From assembly GCF_003030345.1 (NCBI RefSeq), contig NZ_CP028158.1, forward strand, positions 4,278,001-4,342,000: 64,000 nt of DNA, read 5' to 3'. Under the pieces are notes generated by a model. The model searched no databases and had not been told where the DNA came from. It worked only from the letters and a program-made list of their open reading frames with translations. Below are positions 1 through 8,342 of the stretch, piece after piece (the first letter of the stretch is position 1; every line of letters starts with the position of its first letter). The position numbers and the translations under genes were made by a program. This DNA is from Plantactinospora sp. BC1. Lineage in GTDB: Bacteria; Actinomycetota; Actinomycetes; Mycobacteriales; Micromonosporaceae.

Positions 1-919
1 CGGCGGAGAGCCGCGCCAGGAACTCGGCGAGGACGGTACGGCGGGGCCGGGGAAGCTCCTCACCGGCCGCCATCCGGGCGAGTACCCGCTGCCACACCTC
101 GTCCAGCAGCGCGACGCCCCGGTCGTCGACGGCGAGCAGCCGGGCGGCGACCGCCGTACCCGGATAGTCCCGCCGCAGCAGTTCGGCGTCGACCCGCAGC
201 GGCGGCACCTCGGCGTACTGCTCGGGGGCCAGCAGGACCAGCGGGTCGGGCTCGTGGTCGAGCCGGGCCAGCAGTCCCGCGTACGCCATGTCCTCGGCCT
301 CGTCGACCGCCTCCGAATCCGTGTAGTACTCGGTGACGAAGTCGCGCAGGGTCTGGCGGGGGAGCGTCTCGTCCCCGGTGGCGGCGAGCAGCAGCATCCC
401 GCCCACCCGTTCGGTGCCGGGCCGGACCCGGGGCTGCACGAACGGGCTCGGCACCAGCCGGAACCCGGCCCGGCCGTAGAACCGCAGCCGCTTGTCCGGG
501 TCGCCGTGCGGCCCGGCCGAGTGAAAGCGGGGGTCCTCGACCTCGGCGACCGCGACGACCGCGTCGGCCCGCTCCCGCCAGGTCGGCAGCACGCGCAGGA
601 GCGTCGAGCCGATCCCGCCGCCGCGCTGGCCCGGCCGGACCGCGAGGTAGCTCAGCAGCAGCACCCGGGAGTCGGGGAAAGAGTCGGCGATCATCACGCC
701 GACCGGTGTGCCGTCGGTGAGGGCCACCGCCGCGAACGTCGAGGGGTCGCCGGAGGCCATCCGGCCGGCGAGGCTCTCCGCCGTCTCCAGCTCGTCGGTG
801 GGAAAGTTCGGTTCGAGAACCTCCTCGTACGCCCGCCGGAACAGGTCGGGATCGTACTCCGCCACGAGGTCGTGGACCTGGACGTGGCCACGGGGGGAGC
901 CGACTGCCGGGGCGCTCAC
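1..919 (-). CDS. GNAT-family N-acetyltransferase (3' end cut by window)
   Basis: Reading the minus strand from a GTG at 919 gives at least 306 residues with no stop before the window edge. An acetyl-CoA binding motif A (RPGQRGGGIGSTLL) lies at about residues 95-108, followed by a typical GNAT beta-strand and RLRFYGRAGFR, so the N-terminal half (about 12-180) is a GNAT fold. The second half shows no motif I recognise. The GTG start is supported by GGAGG eight bases upstream; the ATG inside that region hits a stop after three codons. It starts 63 bases after the terpene synthase stop on the same strand, so the two are probably co-transcribed. The acceptor is unknown; acetylation of a terpenoid is only a guess. 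Confidence 0.8.
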   Translation of the reverse strand, partial: MSAPAVGSPRGHVQVHDLVAEYDPDLFRRAYEEVLEPNFPTDELETAESLAGRMASGDPSTFAAVALTDGTPVGVMIADSFPDSRVLLLSYLAVRPGQRGGGIGSTLLRVLPTWRERADAVVAVAEVEDPRFHSAGPHGDPDKRLRFYGRAGFRLVPSPFVQPRVRPGTERVGGMLLLAATGDETLPRQTLRDFVTEYYTDSEAVDEAEDMAYAGLLARLDHEPDPLVLLAPEQYAEVPPLRVDAELLRRDYPGTAVAARLLAVDDRGVALLDEVWQRVLARMAAGEELPRPRRTVLAEFLARLSA

Positions 920-982
920 CCGGCCATCCTCCAAGCCGGCTCCGGCGGCCCGCAAGCCCCCGAACGGTCCGACACCCGGGCG

Positions 983-2299
983 CTAGGAGCGGTAGCGGCC
1001 GCTCTCCAGGGACCAGTCCATGGTGCCGCGCACCGAGTTGGCCAGCCCGTCCAGGTACTGCCGCAGCGGCCCGTCCAGCGCCGGGCCGAACGACGGTACG
1101 GCGGCGCGCAGCTCGACGAAGTGCCGCATGCTCTGCTGCCACCGCCGGACGACCGCCTCGATCGCCGCCTCGACTGGAATCCCCTCCTCCCGGGCCACCG
1201 CCAGCACCAGGTTGTGCCCGCCGGAGGTGGCCGCGTCCCGTTCCAGCGACAGCAGGTCGTTGAACCAGGAGAGCAGGTCGTTGGCGGTGTCGGCGACGGC
1301 GCGTACCGCCGGGTGGTGGTAGACGGCGTCCGGCACCCGTTGCCCGGTGGCGAACTCGATCAGGGCGTACGAGACGTACGCGGCGGAGGTCGCCCGGCGC
1401 AGCGGCACGTACTCGGCGACGCCGGGCAGCCGCCCGTTCGCCTTGTTGGTCGCCTCGGTGACCACGCCGTCCAGGTGGTGCGCCACCGCGTCGACGAAAC
1501 GGTCCCGCCAGGCCGCCGGCATCCGGTGGCTCGGGACCTGCCAGGCGTCGGCGAGCATCCGCCGGAGCGGTCCGTCGAACGCCTCGGAGCGGGGTGCCGG
1601 CCGGTTCGCCGCCCGGCTCTGTGCCGGGGTGGTCAGCCGGGTCGCCGGCTGGTTGGCGGCCCGGGGAGCGGGTGTCGGGGTGGATGGCTGCTGCCCGGGG
1701 CGCGGCTGCGGGGCGGTCGCCGGCTGCTGACGGGTCTGCCGGGGTTGCCCCGGAGCGGCGGTCGGCTGCTGTGCCGGGCGGGACTGGGCGGCGCCCGGGT
1801 GCCCCGCCCGGCCCGGCCTGCCTACGCACTCGACCGCCGGGTTCCCGGGTCCGGCGGTGGTCGGCACCGGCCGCCCGGTGCCGACCGGTGGCCTCGGCTG
1901 TGCCTGCCGGGCTGCCGCTGCGGCCGTTGGCGGTGCGGCCGGTGCCGCTGGTGCCGGTGCCGGCGCGGCCCGGAGCAGCCGCAGCACCCCGTCGCAGAGC
2001 GCGGCCACCTCGGCCGGCCGGGGGCGCCGGGCGGCGTCGCAGGCGTCGTCGAGCAGGAAGAACCAGGTGAAGAGCGCGGCGATGACCCGCAGGTCGGCCT
2101 CGCTGGCGCCCGGATAGAGCCGGCCGGCGTACCGGGCGACACGGCCGCGGGCGAACCGGTCCCGGCCGGCCGCGTCGAGCGGGCCGACGAGCCGGTCGGC
2201 CCAGTCGACCAGCCACTCCTGCACCGCGTCGGCGTGTGGGCAGAGGCGTGCCGGTATCGGACACCTCAGCTCGGCCGCCCACGAGCTGATCCCGTACAT
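983..2299 (-). CDS. Class I terpene synthase with a long disordered insert
   Basis: A 438-residue protein expected to ionise a prenyl diphosphate and cyclise it. The aspartate-rich Mg motif is DDACD (residues 84-88), the NSE/DTE-type motif is NDLLSLERD (347-355, with Asp in place of the usual final Glu), and a C-terminal RY pair sits at 435-436. Bacterial homologues have about 310-350 residues; the excess is a Pro/Ala/Gln-rich segment at about 112-238 between the DDxxD helix and the rest of the alpha fold. Removing it leaves about 311 residues. ATG at 2299 is preceded by AGGGGG with good spacing. The product cannot be read from sequence; no prenyltransferase or P450 is adjacent. Confidence 0.85.
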   Translation of the reverse strand: MYGISSWAAELRCPIPARLCPHADAVQEWLVDWADRLVGPLDAAGRDRFARGRVARYAGRLYPGASEADLRVIAALFTWFFLLDDACDAARRPRPAEVAALCDGVLRLLRAAPAPAPAAPAAPPTAAAAARQAQPRPPVGTGRPVPTTAGPGNPAVECVGRPGRAGHPGAAQSRPAQQPTAAPGQPRQTRQQPATAPQPRPGQQPSTPTPAPRAANQPATRLTTPAQSRAANRPAPRSEAFDGPLRRMLADAWQVPSHRMPAAWRDRFVDAVAHHLDGVVTEATNKANGRLPGVAEYVPLRRATSAAYVSYALIEFATGQRVPDAVYHHPAVRAVADTANDLLSWFNDLLSLERDAATSGGHNLVLAVAREEGIPVEAAIEAVVRRWQQSMRHFVELRAAVPSFGPALDGPLRQYLDGLANSVRGTMDWSLESGRYRS

Positions 2300-2492
2300 G
2301 CCCGGCCCCCTTCGTCCCGCTCCGCTCGGGCACAACGTGAGCAGCATTGCAGTTTCGGGCCGGTCTGTGATCGCCGTCGGGTACGTCCTATTTCGCAGTG
2401 GGTGATGATCCGGTCGCGCAGCCGGACTCCCCGGCAGGTCACGGCCGGGGGCGGTCGGCGCCGCCCGGGGAGCTTGCGGCAGGCTGGTGGGC

Positions 2493-3122
2493 ATGAGAAG
2501 GCCGTGGGTGGTCGGCGTCTCCGGAGCATCGGGTACGCCATATCCGGCCGCCGTGCTCGGCGGGCTCTTCGACGCGGGTGAGCCGGTGGACCTGGTCGTC
2601 TCCCGGGCGGCCCGGTTGACGATCCTGGACGAGACCGGCCGCCCCTTCCGGGACGCGCACTGGAAGGACGACCTCGCCGCCTGGCTCGGCCGGGACCTGG
2701 CCGACGCCGACGTGGCGTACTGGCCGGCCGGGGATCTCGCGGCCGGGCCGAGCAGCGGGTCGTACCCGACCCGGGGCATGGTGGTGGTGCCGGCGAGTAC
2801 GGCGGCATGCGCCGGGATCGCGATCGGCCTCTCCAAGGACCTGCTGCAACGGGCCGCCGAGGTGAACCTCAAGGAGCACCGGCCGGTGGTGGTGGTGCCC
2901 CGGGAGACCCCGGTCACCCGGAGCCACCTGGAGCACCTGATCACCCTGCACGATGCCGGAGCGGTGGTCCTGCCGGCGAGCCCCGGCTTCTACGGTGCCG
3001 GGGCCGCCGCCTCCGCCCGGCAGCTCGTCGACTTCGTGGCGGGAAAGGTGCTCGACGCGCTCGGCGTGCCGCACTCCCTGTTCCGACGCTGGTCCGGCGA
3101 GCTGGGGGCCGACCGGGACTGA
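2493..3122 (+). CDS. ubiX: UbiX-type flavin prenyltransferase (MqnM-like)
   Basis: A 209-residue flavoprotein of the UbiX/Pad1 family, which prenylates FMN to make the cofactor of UbiD-type decarboxylases. The N-terminal GVSGASG loop (residues 8-14), the central PASTAACAGIAIGLSKDLLQR segment and the VPRETP motif are family hallmarks. In Streptomyces the UbiX homologue of the futalosine pathway (mqnM) lies close to mqnE; mqnE is 10 kb downstream here, so a role in decarboxylation of a prenylated naphthoate in menaquinone synthesis is likely. No UbiD or UbiA partner is in the window; they may lie to the left. A GTG two codons upstream (2487) is an alternative start; neither has a strong ribosome site. 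Confidence 0.88.
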   Translation: MRRPWVVGVSGASGTPYPAAVLGGLFDAGEPVDLVVSRAARLTILDETGRPFRDAHWKDDLAAWLGRDLADADVAYWPAGDLAAGPSSGSYPTRGMVVVPASTAACAGIAIGLSKDLLQRAAEVNLKEHRPVVVVPRETPVTRSHLEHLITLHDAGAVVLPASPGFYGAGAAASARQLVDFVAGKVLDALGVPHSLFRRWSGELGADRD

Positions 3123-3153
3123 ACCGTCCCGGGCCGGCCCGTACCCACCGGAA

Positions 3154-3173
3154 CCGGCGCGGGATCGCGCCGG
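3154..3173. terminator. Hairpin between convergent genes
   Basis: CCGGCGCG and CGCGCCGG form a perfect 8-bp stem around the loop GGAT, between the stops of the UbiX gene and the BldC-like gene. It is probably a two-way terminator; there is no U-tract, as is common in actinomycetes. Confidence 0.55.
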
Positions 3174-3196
3174 GGTCCGTGCGGATCAGTGCTGGG

Positions 3197-3478
3197 TCAG
3201 TGCAGGCCGACGTTTCCGGCGCCGGTCGGGCCGGGGCCACTCGGGGTGGCGGGTCCGGCGTTGCGGGGCCGGTTCGCGATGCCCTCGTCCACCTCGTCGA
3301 GCATGCCCTCACCCTCGAGCAGCGCGCGTACCTCCGACTCGCGGAAGCGGCGATGTCCGCCCGGTGTTCGGATGCTGCCGATACGCCCGGCCGCGGCCCA
3401 GCGTGTGACGGTCTTCGGATCGACGCGGAAGAGCGCTGCCACCTCGCCCGGTGTCAGCAGACGATCTCCAGTGTCCAC
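3197..3478 (-). CDS. BldC-family MerR-like DNA-binding protein
   Basis: A 93-residue protein made almost entirely of a winged-helix domain (about residues 8-62): LLTPGEVAALFRVDPKTVTRWAAAGRI followed by TPGGHRRF, which closely matches the developmental regulator BldC of Streptomyces. BldC-type proteins bind direct repeats cooperatively as monomers and have no effector domain. The C-terminal 30 residues are Gly/Pro-rich. The GTG at 3478 was chosen because an AGGAGGGGG ribosome site lies just before it and the protein then begins like BldC; the open frame extends to 3604 but that extension is Cys/Arg-rich and unlike the family. Whether this is the BldC orthologue or a paralogue cannot be told here. 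Confidence 0.88.
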   Translation of the reverse strand: MDTGDRLLTPGEVAALFRVDPKTVTRWAAAGRIGSIRTPGGHRRFRESEVRALLEGEGMLDEVDEGIANRPRNAGPATPSGPGPTGAGNVGLH

Positions 3479-3709
3479 AGCCCCCTCCTCGCGTCTACGA
3501 AGCCCCCGGACTGGTAGGACCGCCCCCAGAACACATGCTTGCCAGAGCCTTCGTTTAAGGGACGTACGGCAATTACAACACCGCCGGAGTGTCGTGTCCG
3601 GCAAACGCGAAAACGTACTGTGTGTGAGGTTAGGCCGGACGATTTACGGCATTTAAGCGCTATGTCAGCAACAATGCTGCCCGCCTCGGGAGCCCGTTCC
3701 CACCCGGAC

Positions 3710-3715
3710 TAGGGT
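3710..3715 (+). promoter_or_regulatory. Candidate -10 box of the Lrp-family gene
   Basis: TAGGGT lies eight bases before the GTG start at 3724 and no Shine-Dalgarno sequence is visible, so the message may be leaderless. No clear -35 box is seen. Confidence 0.4.
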
Positions 3716-3723
3716 CTCAGATC

Positions 3724-4176
3724 GTGGACGCGATCGACCTGAGCCTCGTCGAGCTGCTGCGCGGCAATGCCCGCCTTTCCTACGCCGAACTGGCCCGACA
3801 GGTCGGCCTCTCCGCACCGGCCGTGCACGAGCGGGTGGGCAAGCTGGAGGCGGGCGGAGTCATCCGGGGCTACCGCGCGGACGTCGAGCCGGAGGCGATC
3901 GGGCTCGGCGTCACCGCGCTGATCGGCATCGTGCAGGACTCCGGCGGCGACACCGACGACGTACTGGAGGCGATCCGGGGCATGCCGGAAATCGAATCCT
4001 GTTACTTCATGGCCGGGGTGGAATCGTTCCTGCTCAAGGCGCGAGTTGGCACAATTGCCGAGTTGGAACAGCTCATCCTGCGGTTGAACCGGACCGCCGG
4101 AGTCGCCTCGACCCGGACGGCCGTCGCACTCTCGACGAAATGGGAGAACCGTCCCCAGCCGCTGCCCCCGTCCTGA
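3724..4176 (+). CDS. Lrp/AsnC-family transcriptional regulator
   Basis: A 150-residue regulator: N-terminal helix-turn-helix (about 2-60, LSYAELARQVGLSAPAVHERVGKLEAGGVIRGY) and C-terminal RAM/AsnC ligand-binding domain (about 65-145). The gene ends 39 bases before a cysteine synthase-fold PLP enzyme on the same strand. Lrp-type regulators that sense cysteine commonly sit beside cysteine desulfhydrase genes, so this protein probably controls its neighbour in response to cysteine or another amino acid; that is inference from context. The GTG start has a possible -10 box eight bases upstream and no ribosome site. Confidence 0.88.
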   Translation: MDAIDLSLVELLRGNARLSYAELARQVGLSAPAVHERVGKLEAGGVIRGYRADVEPEAIGLGVTALIGIVQDSGGDTDDVLEAIRGMPEIESCYFMAGVESFLLKARVGTIAELEQLILRLNRTAGVASTRTAVALSTKWENRPQPLPPS

Positions 4177-4202
4177 CCCGGCCGGCCCCGAGGACGACTT
4201 GC

Positions 4203-4208
4203 TACGTT
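4203..4208 (+). promoter_or_regulatory. Candidate -10 box of the cysteine desulfhydrase-like gene
   Basis: TACGTT ends seven bases before the ATG at 4216, and no Shine-Dalgarno sequence precedes that start. This would give a leaderless transcript separate from the upstream Lrp gene. There is no convincing -35 box. Confidence 0.4.
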
Positions 4209-4215
4209 CCTGGTC

Positions 4216-5307
4216 ATGGAACAGCTCGACCGGTGCGACGACGCCGAACGCGCCTGGGTCACCGAGGCGATCGCGGCGGTGGAGGCGGACGCGAACCGGT
4301 CCGCCGACACCCACCTGCTCTGCTTCCCGCTGCCCCGCGACTGGGGGATCGACCTCTATCTCAAGGACGAGTCGGTGCACCCGACCGGGTCGCTGAAGCA
4401 CCGGCTGGCCCGGTCGCTCTTCCTCTACGGGCTCTGCAACGGCTGGATCGGGCCGCGCACCACCATTGTGGAGGCGTCGTCGGGCTCGACCGCCGTCTCC
4501 GAGGCGTACTTCGCCCGCATGCTCGGGGTGCAGTTCATCGCCGTGATGCCGGCCAGCACCTCACCGGAGAAGATCGCGCTGATCGAGTTCCAGGGCGGCA
4601 AGTGCCATCTGGTGGACGATCCGGCCGCCGTCGTGGTCGAGGCCCGCTGGCTCGCCGAGGACCTCGGCGGGCACTTCATGGACCAGTTCACGTACGCCGA
4701 ACGCGCCACCGACTGGCGGGGCAACAACAACATCGCCGAGTCGATCTACGCGCAGCTCGCCCTGGAACGGCACCCCGTACCGGACTGGATCGTGGTCGGC
4801 GCCGGCACCGGCGGCACCAGCGCGACGATCGGGCGCTACCTGCGCTACCGGCGGCTGCCGAGCCGGCTCTGCGTCGTCGACCCGGAGAACTCCGCCTTCT
4901 ATCCCGCGTGGACCTCGGCCGACTGGTCCGTCACCACCGGCACCGGATCCCGGATCGAGGGGATCGGCCGGCAACGGGTCGAGGCGTCCTTCCAGCCGAG
5001 CGTCGTCGACCGGATGGTCCGGGTGCCGGACGCCGCCTCGCTGGCCGCCATGCGCGTCGCGTCGACGGTGCTCGGCCGCCGGGTCGGCGGGTCGACCGGC
5101 ACCAACCTGTGGGGCGCGTTCGGCCTGATCGCCCAGATGCGGGCCGCCGGTCGGCGTGGATCGGTGGTGACGCTGCTCTGTGACGGGGGCGAGCGATACA
5201 CCGACACGTACTACTCCGACGAGTGGGTGGCCGGCCGTGGGCTCGACCTGGCGCCGTACCGCTCCACAGTCGAACGCTTCCTGGTGACCGGCGAGTGGTC
5301 CGGATGA
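4216..5307 (+). CDS. PLP-dependent cysteine synthase-fold enzyme, probable L-cysteine desulfhydrase (Cds1-like)
   Basis: A 363-residue fold type II PLP enzyme. The Schiff-base lysine is K61 in TGSLKHR, a substrate-binding loop ASSGST lies at 87-92 and the phosphate-binding GTGGT at 197-201. The length and motif details match the actinobacterial branch that includes mycobacterial Cds1 (Rv3684), which degrades cysteine to pyruvate, ammonia and sulfide, rather than CysK or CysM. A cystathionine beta-synthase-like reaction cannot be excluded. Pairing with an Lrp regulator supports a role in cysteine homeostasis or detoxification. It is cytosolic, with no signal peptide. It converges with the next gene across 21 bases. 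Confidence 0.8.
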   Translation: MEQLDRCDDAERAWVTEAIAAVEADANRSADTHLLCFPLPRDWGIDLYLKDESVHPTGSLKHRLARSLFLYGLCNGWIGPRTTIVEASSGSTAVSEAYFARMLGVQFIAVMPASTSPEKIALIEFQGGKCHLVDDPAAVVVEARWLAEDLGGHFMDQFTYAERATDWRGNNNIAESIYAQLALERHPVPDWIVVGAGTGGTSATIGRYLRYRRLPSRLCVVDPENSAFYPAWTSADWSVTTGTGSRIEGIGRQRVEASFQPSVVDRMVRVPDAASLAAMRVASTVLGRRVGGSTGTNLWGAFGLIAQMRAAGRRGSVVTLLCDGGERYTDTYYSDEWVAGRGLDLAPYRSTVERFLVTGEWSG

Positions 5308-5328
5308 CGGGCGTACGGCGGGCGCGGG

Positions 5329-5940
5329 TCAGTGCCGGTGCGCCAGCCCGGGATAGTGCAGCAGGTAGCCGTCGGCGTCCAGGGCCAGGTCGGCGGTGAA
5401 GTCGCCGCTGCTGAACCGGACGTTGCCCTCCTCCAGCACCGTGTAGGTCTGCTCCGCCGGCACCACCTGGAGGCTGGGCACCAGCACCCAGACCACGACG
5501 ATCCGGTGCGAGCTGCCCGGGGCGGCGTCGCGCAGCCCGAGGCGGCGTACCGGAAGGGTGTTGAACAGCGGTGAGGCGCTCAGGTCGACGTCGACCGCGT
5601 CGGCGAGCCGCTCCGGCTCCTCGGTGCCGGGCAGCCCGGCGCCCGGCTGGCCGGCGGCGGCCAGCGCGGCGTCGAGGTCACCCTGCTCGGCCGTTGTCGC
5701 CCGCCAGCGGCCGGCGGCCCGCTCCAACCGCAGGGTACGCAGCCAGCCGGCGCCCTCGCAGCTCACCTCCAGCCCCTCCACCGCCCAGCGTTCGTCGGTG
5801 CGGAGCTGGTAGCGGCAGGTGAAGGGGATCGGGTCGACGGCGAGCGCGGTGCCCCGGGCGGTCAGCCCACGGCCGTCGGCGGCGAGGGCGTGATCCGCAC
5901 CGGGAACATCCGTGCGGCTCCAGAACAACGACTTCGGCAT
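5329..5940 (-). CDS. Putative glycolipid-binding-type protein (PF06475-like)
   Basis: A 203-residue soluble protein. It opens with LFWSRTDVPGADHALA and continues with a beta-rich body (CRYQLRTDERWAVEGLEVSCEGAG, PLFNTLPVRRLGL, VRFSSGDFTADLALDADGYLLHYPGL) that matches the putative glycolipid-binding family, a barrel-like domain of unknown ligand. The ATG at 5940 was chosen because homologues begin with a few residues before the W-x-R segment; in-frame ATGs upstream at 5949 and 5955 are possible. No signal peptide is seen. The family assignment is by pattern memory; function is unknown. Confidence 0.7.
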   Translation of the reverse strand: MPKSLFWSRTDVPGADHALAADGRGLTARGTALAVDPIPFTCRYQLRTDERWAVEGLEVSCEGAGWLRTLRLERAAGRWRATTAEQGDLDAALAAAGQPGAGLPGTEEPERLADAVDVDLSASPLFNTLPVRRLGLRDAAPGSSHRIVVVWVLVPSLQVVPAEQTYTVLEEGNVRFSSGDFTADLALDADGYLLHYPGLAHRH

Positions 5941-6091
5941 GGTCGACATGCCCATGGACGTTACCGCCGCACGCCGACCGACAGGTCCGACCGGGCGAAT
6001 CACCCTCCGCCGGCCGAGGCCGCCCAACCCGACCAGGTCCGCGCCGTACTACGACGTCGGCCCTGGTCAGGATCGTGGCAGCGGTCGGCGG

Positions 6092-8125
6092 TCAGCGGGT
6101 CGGGGTGGGGCGGCGGCCGTCGAACCGGTGGTCGCGGCGGCCCCGCCGGTCGTCGGGCCGGTCCCCGGCGGGCCGGTCGTCACGCGGACGCTCGTCCCGG
6201 GACCGGTCCCAGGCCGGCCGGTCGGTGTGCGGCCGGCCCTCGTGCCGGAAGCCGCCCTGCCGCCCGCCGGAGCGCCACTCGCCGCCCCGCTCCGCACGGC
6301 CGCCCTGCGGCGCGGCGCCGCCGTCACCGAACCGGCGGTCACCGAAACGGCGCTCGCCCTGCGGCCGGTCACCGAAACGGCGCTCGCCCTGGAAGCGGTC
6401 GCCGTAGCGGCGCTCACCCTGCGGGGCGTCGCCGTGCCGGCGCTCGTCCCGGGGACGGTCGCCGTAGCGGCGGTCGGTCCGGGGACGGTCGCCGTACCGG
6501 CGGCCCGGGCGGGCGCCGGCCGCGCGGCGCGCCGCCGGAGCCTCCTCGACCACCGGTACGCCACTCGGCTCCCGGGCACCGGTCACCTCGGCCAGCGCGG
6601 GGTCGCCGGAACGTACCCGGGTCTGCTCCGGCTCCACACCGGCCTTCTGCAACATCGCCAGGGTGGAGCGGCGCTGCTTCGGCAGTACCAGCGTGGCGAC
6701 CGCACCGGACTCACCGGCCCGAGCCGTACGACCGGCCCGGTGCAGGTAGTCCTTCGGGTCCTTCGGCGGGTCCACGTGCACCACCAGCGAGACGCCGTCG
6801 ACGTGGATGCCCCGGGCCGCCACGTCGGTGGCGACCAGCACGTTCGTCCGGCCCTCCTTGAACTCGGCGAGCGTGCGGGTGCGTACCCGCTGGGTCTTGC
6901 CGCCGTGCAGCGCACCCGCCCGTACGCCGACCGCCGCGAACTGCTCGACCAGCCGGTCGACGCCCATCTGGGTCCGGGCGAACATCATGGTGCGGCCCTG
7001 CCGGGCGGCGATCGAGGCCGCCACCGCGAACTTGTCGTGCGGCGGAATCAGCAGCATGTGGTGGTCCATCGTGGACACGGCGGCGGTCGGCGGTGCCGTC
7101 GAGTGGGTGACCGGATCGGTCATGAACCGCTTGACGAGCGCGTCGACGTCGTTGTCCAGAGTGGCGGAGAAGAGCAGCCGCTGGGCATTCCCCGGCGTCT
7201 TGGCGAGCAGCTCGGTGACGTCGGGCAGGAAACCCATGTCGGCCATCTGGTCGGCCTCGTCCAGCACCGTCACCTCGATGTCGTCGAGACGGCAGACCCC
7301 CCGGTCGATCAGGTCGGCGAGCCGGCCCGGGGTGGCCACCACGATCTCCACGCCACGGCGCAGCGAGTCGATCTGGCGGTCGTACGGCACACCGCCGACG
7401 GCGGTCTTGAGGAACACCCCGAGCGCCCGGCCGAGCGGCATGAGCGCGTCGTTGACCTGCATCGCGAGTTCCCGGGTCGGCACCAGGATCAGCGCCCTCG
7501 GGTGGTGTGCCCGGGCGCGCGGGCCGGCCGCCATCCGGGCCAGCAGCGGCAGCCCGAACGCCAGCGTCTTGCCCGAGCCGGTCTGGCCCCGGCCGAGTAC
7601 GTCCCGGCCGGCGAGCGCGTCCGGCACGGTGGCCCGCTGGATCTCGAACGGGGTGTCGATGCCCTCCCGGTGCAGTGCCCGGACGAGCTGCCGGGGCAGC
7701 CCGAGGGCGGCGAAGTCCACCGGCGCCGAGACGGCGACCTTGGCCTCGACGGCCTCGGGCTCGACGGCTCCGGGCTCGACGGTCTGAGGCTCCACGGCCT
7801 CAGGCTTCACGGTCGTCGGCGCGGCGGCCTGCGGCCCGGTGTTCTCGGACCCGGCGGGCTCCGAATCGACCGGTTCGGAAATGGTGTCGTCGGGCGCGGC
7901 AATCGCGTCCGGGGAGGCTTCGGCGAACGTGCCGGAATCGTCGGCGGTCGCGAGCGTGCCGGAATCGTCGGCGGTCACCGTGTCGACGGAATCGCCGCGT
8001 GCGTCGGCAACAGCCGGCACAGTCAGAACTTCTTGCTCAGCAGACGCGGCAGCCCCGGTGGAAAGGGGACCGGATTGCGCGTCGAATACGGACGGAAACA
8101 TGCTGGGATCAGCAAAGGTCGTCAA
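6092..8125 (-). CDS. DEAD-box RNA helicase with RG-rich tail
   Basis: A 677-residue ATP-dependent RNA helicase. The core (about 137-500) has the Q motif (FEIQ), Walker A GRGQTGSGKT (178-187), PTREL, ATPGR, DEAD (289-292), SAT (320-322), ARGIHV and HRAGRTAR (462-469). The first 130 residues are acidic, Ser/Glu/Pro-rich and contain VEPxA repeats. The tail holds six tandem decapeptides of the RRYGDRPRxE type (about 542-601), then more Arg/Gly/Asp sequence, an RNA-binding low-complexity tail. Such proteins act in ribosome assembly and mRNA turnover, often in cold. A 217-base upstream region could hold a regulated leader. Confidence 0.93.
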   Translation of the reverse strand: MTTFADPSMFPSVFDAQSGPLSTGAAASAEQEVLTVPAVADARGDSVDTVTADDSGTLATADDSGTFAEASPDAIAAPDDTISEPVDSEPAGSENTGPQAAAPTTVKPEAVEPQTVEPGAVEPEAVEAKVAVSAPVDFAALGLPRQLVRALHREGIDTPFEIQRATVPDALAGRDVLGRGQTGSGKTLAFGLPLLARMAAGPRARAHHPRALILVPTRELAMQVNDALMPLGRALGVFLKTAVGGVPYDRQIDSLRRGVEIVVATPGRLADLIDRGVCRLDDIEVTVLDEADQMADMGFLPDVTELLAKTPGNAQRLLFSATLDNDVDALVKRFMTDPVTHSTAPPTAAVSTMDHHMLLIPPHDKFAVAASIAARQGRTMMFARTQMGVDRLVEQFAAVGVRAGALHGGKTQRVRTRTLAEFKEGRTNVLVATDVAARGIHVDGVSLVVHVDPPKDPKDYLHRAGRTARAGESGAVATLVLPKQRRSTLAMLQKAGVEPEQTRVRSGDPALAEVTGAREPSGVPVVEEAPAARRAAGARPGRRYGDRPRTDRRYGDRPRDERRHGDAPQGERRYGDRFQGERRFGDRPQGERRFGDRRFGDGGAAPQGGRAERGGEWRSGGRQGGFRHEGRPHTDRPAWDRSRDERPRDDRPAGDRPDDRRGRRDHRFDGRRPTPTR

Positions 8126-8208
8126 GGATACCTCTCAAGCGGGGCGCATCTTCGCGATGGCCCGCCGCGACAGAGGTCGCCGCCGATTCGCCCGCAAGAT
8201 CGCCCAGA

Positions 8209-8225
8209 GGCGCGTGGCACGCGCC
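8209..8225. promoter_or_regulatory. 17-bp perfect palindrome upstream of the helicase gene
   Basis: GGCGCGTG and CACGCGCC flank a single central base. It lies directly downstream of a TTGACC hexamer on the minus strand (8232-8227), where the spacer of a helicase promoter would be. No good -10 box follows, so operator function is only a suggestion. Confidence 0.3.
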
Positions 8226-8342
8226 AGGTCAACAATCCACCCAAGTGTACGGGGACCAGCCGTGACCGCCACCTCGCCGCGCACGCCAGTGGGCAGGCTC
8301 ACCACCCGCGACCGCCGGCCCGGGACCCGCCGGGCGCTGGCG

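Noticed and set aside
254-2581. Very long open frame on the plus strand opposite the terpene synthase and GNAT genes
   Set aside because: It is a high-GC shadow: Arg/Gly/Pro-rich with no domain, while the minus strand encodes two recognisable proteins. The same holds for long opposite-strand frames over the helicase, RecQ, HelD, mqn and nuo genes.
3479-3604. Longer N-terminus of the BldC-like protein
   Set aside because: The extension is Cys/Arg-rich, unlike the family, and the internal GTG has a far better ribosome site.
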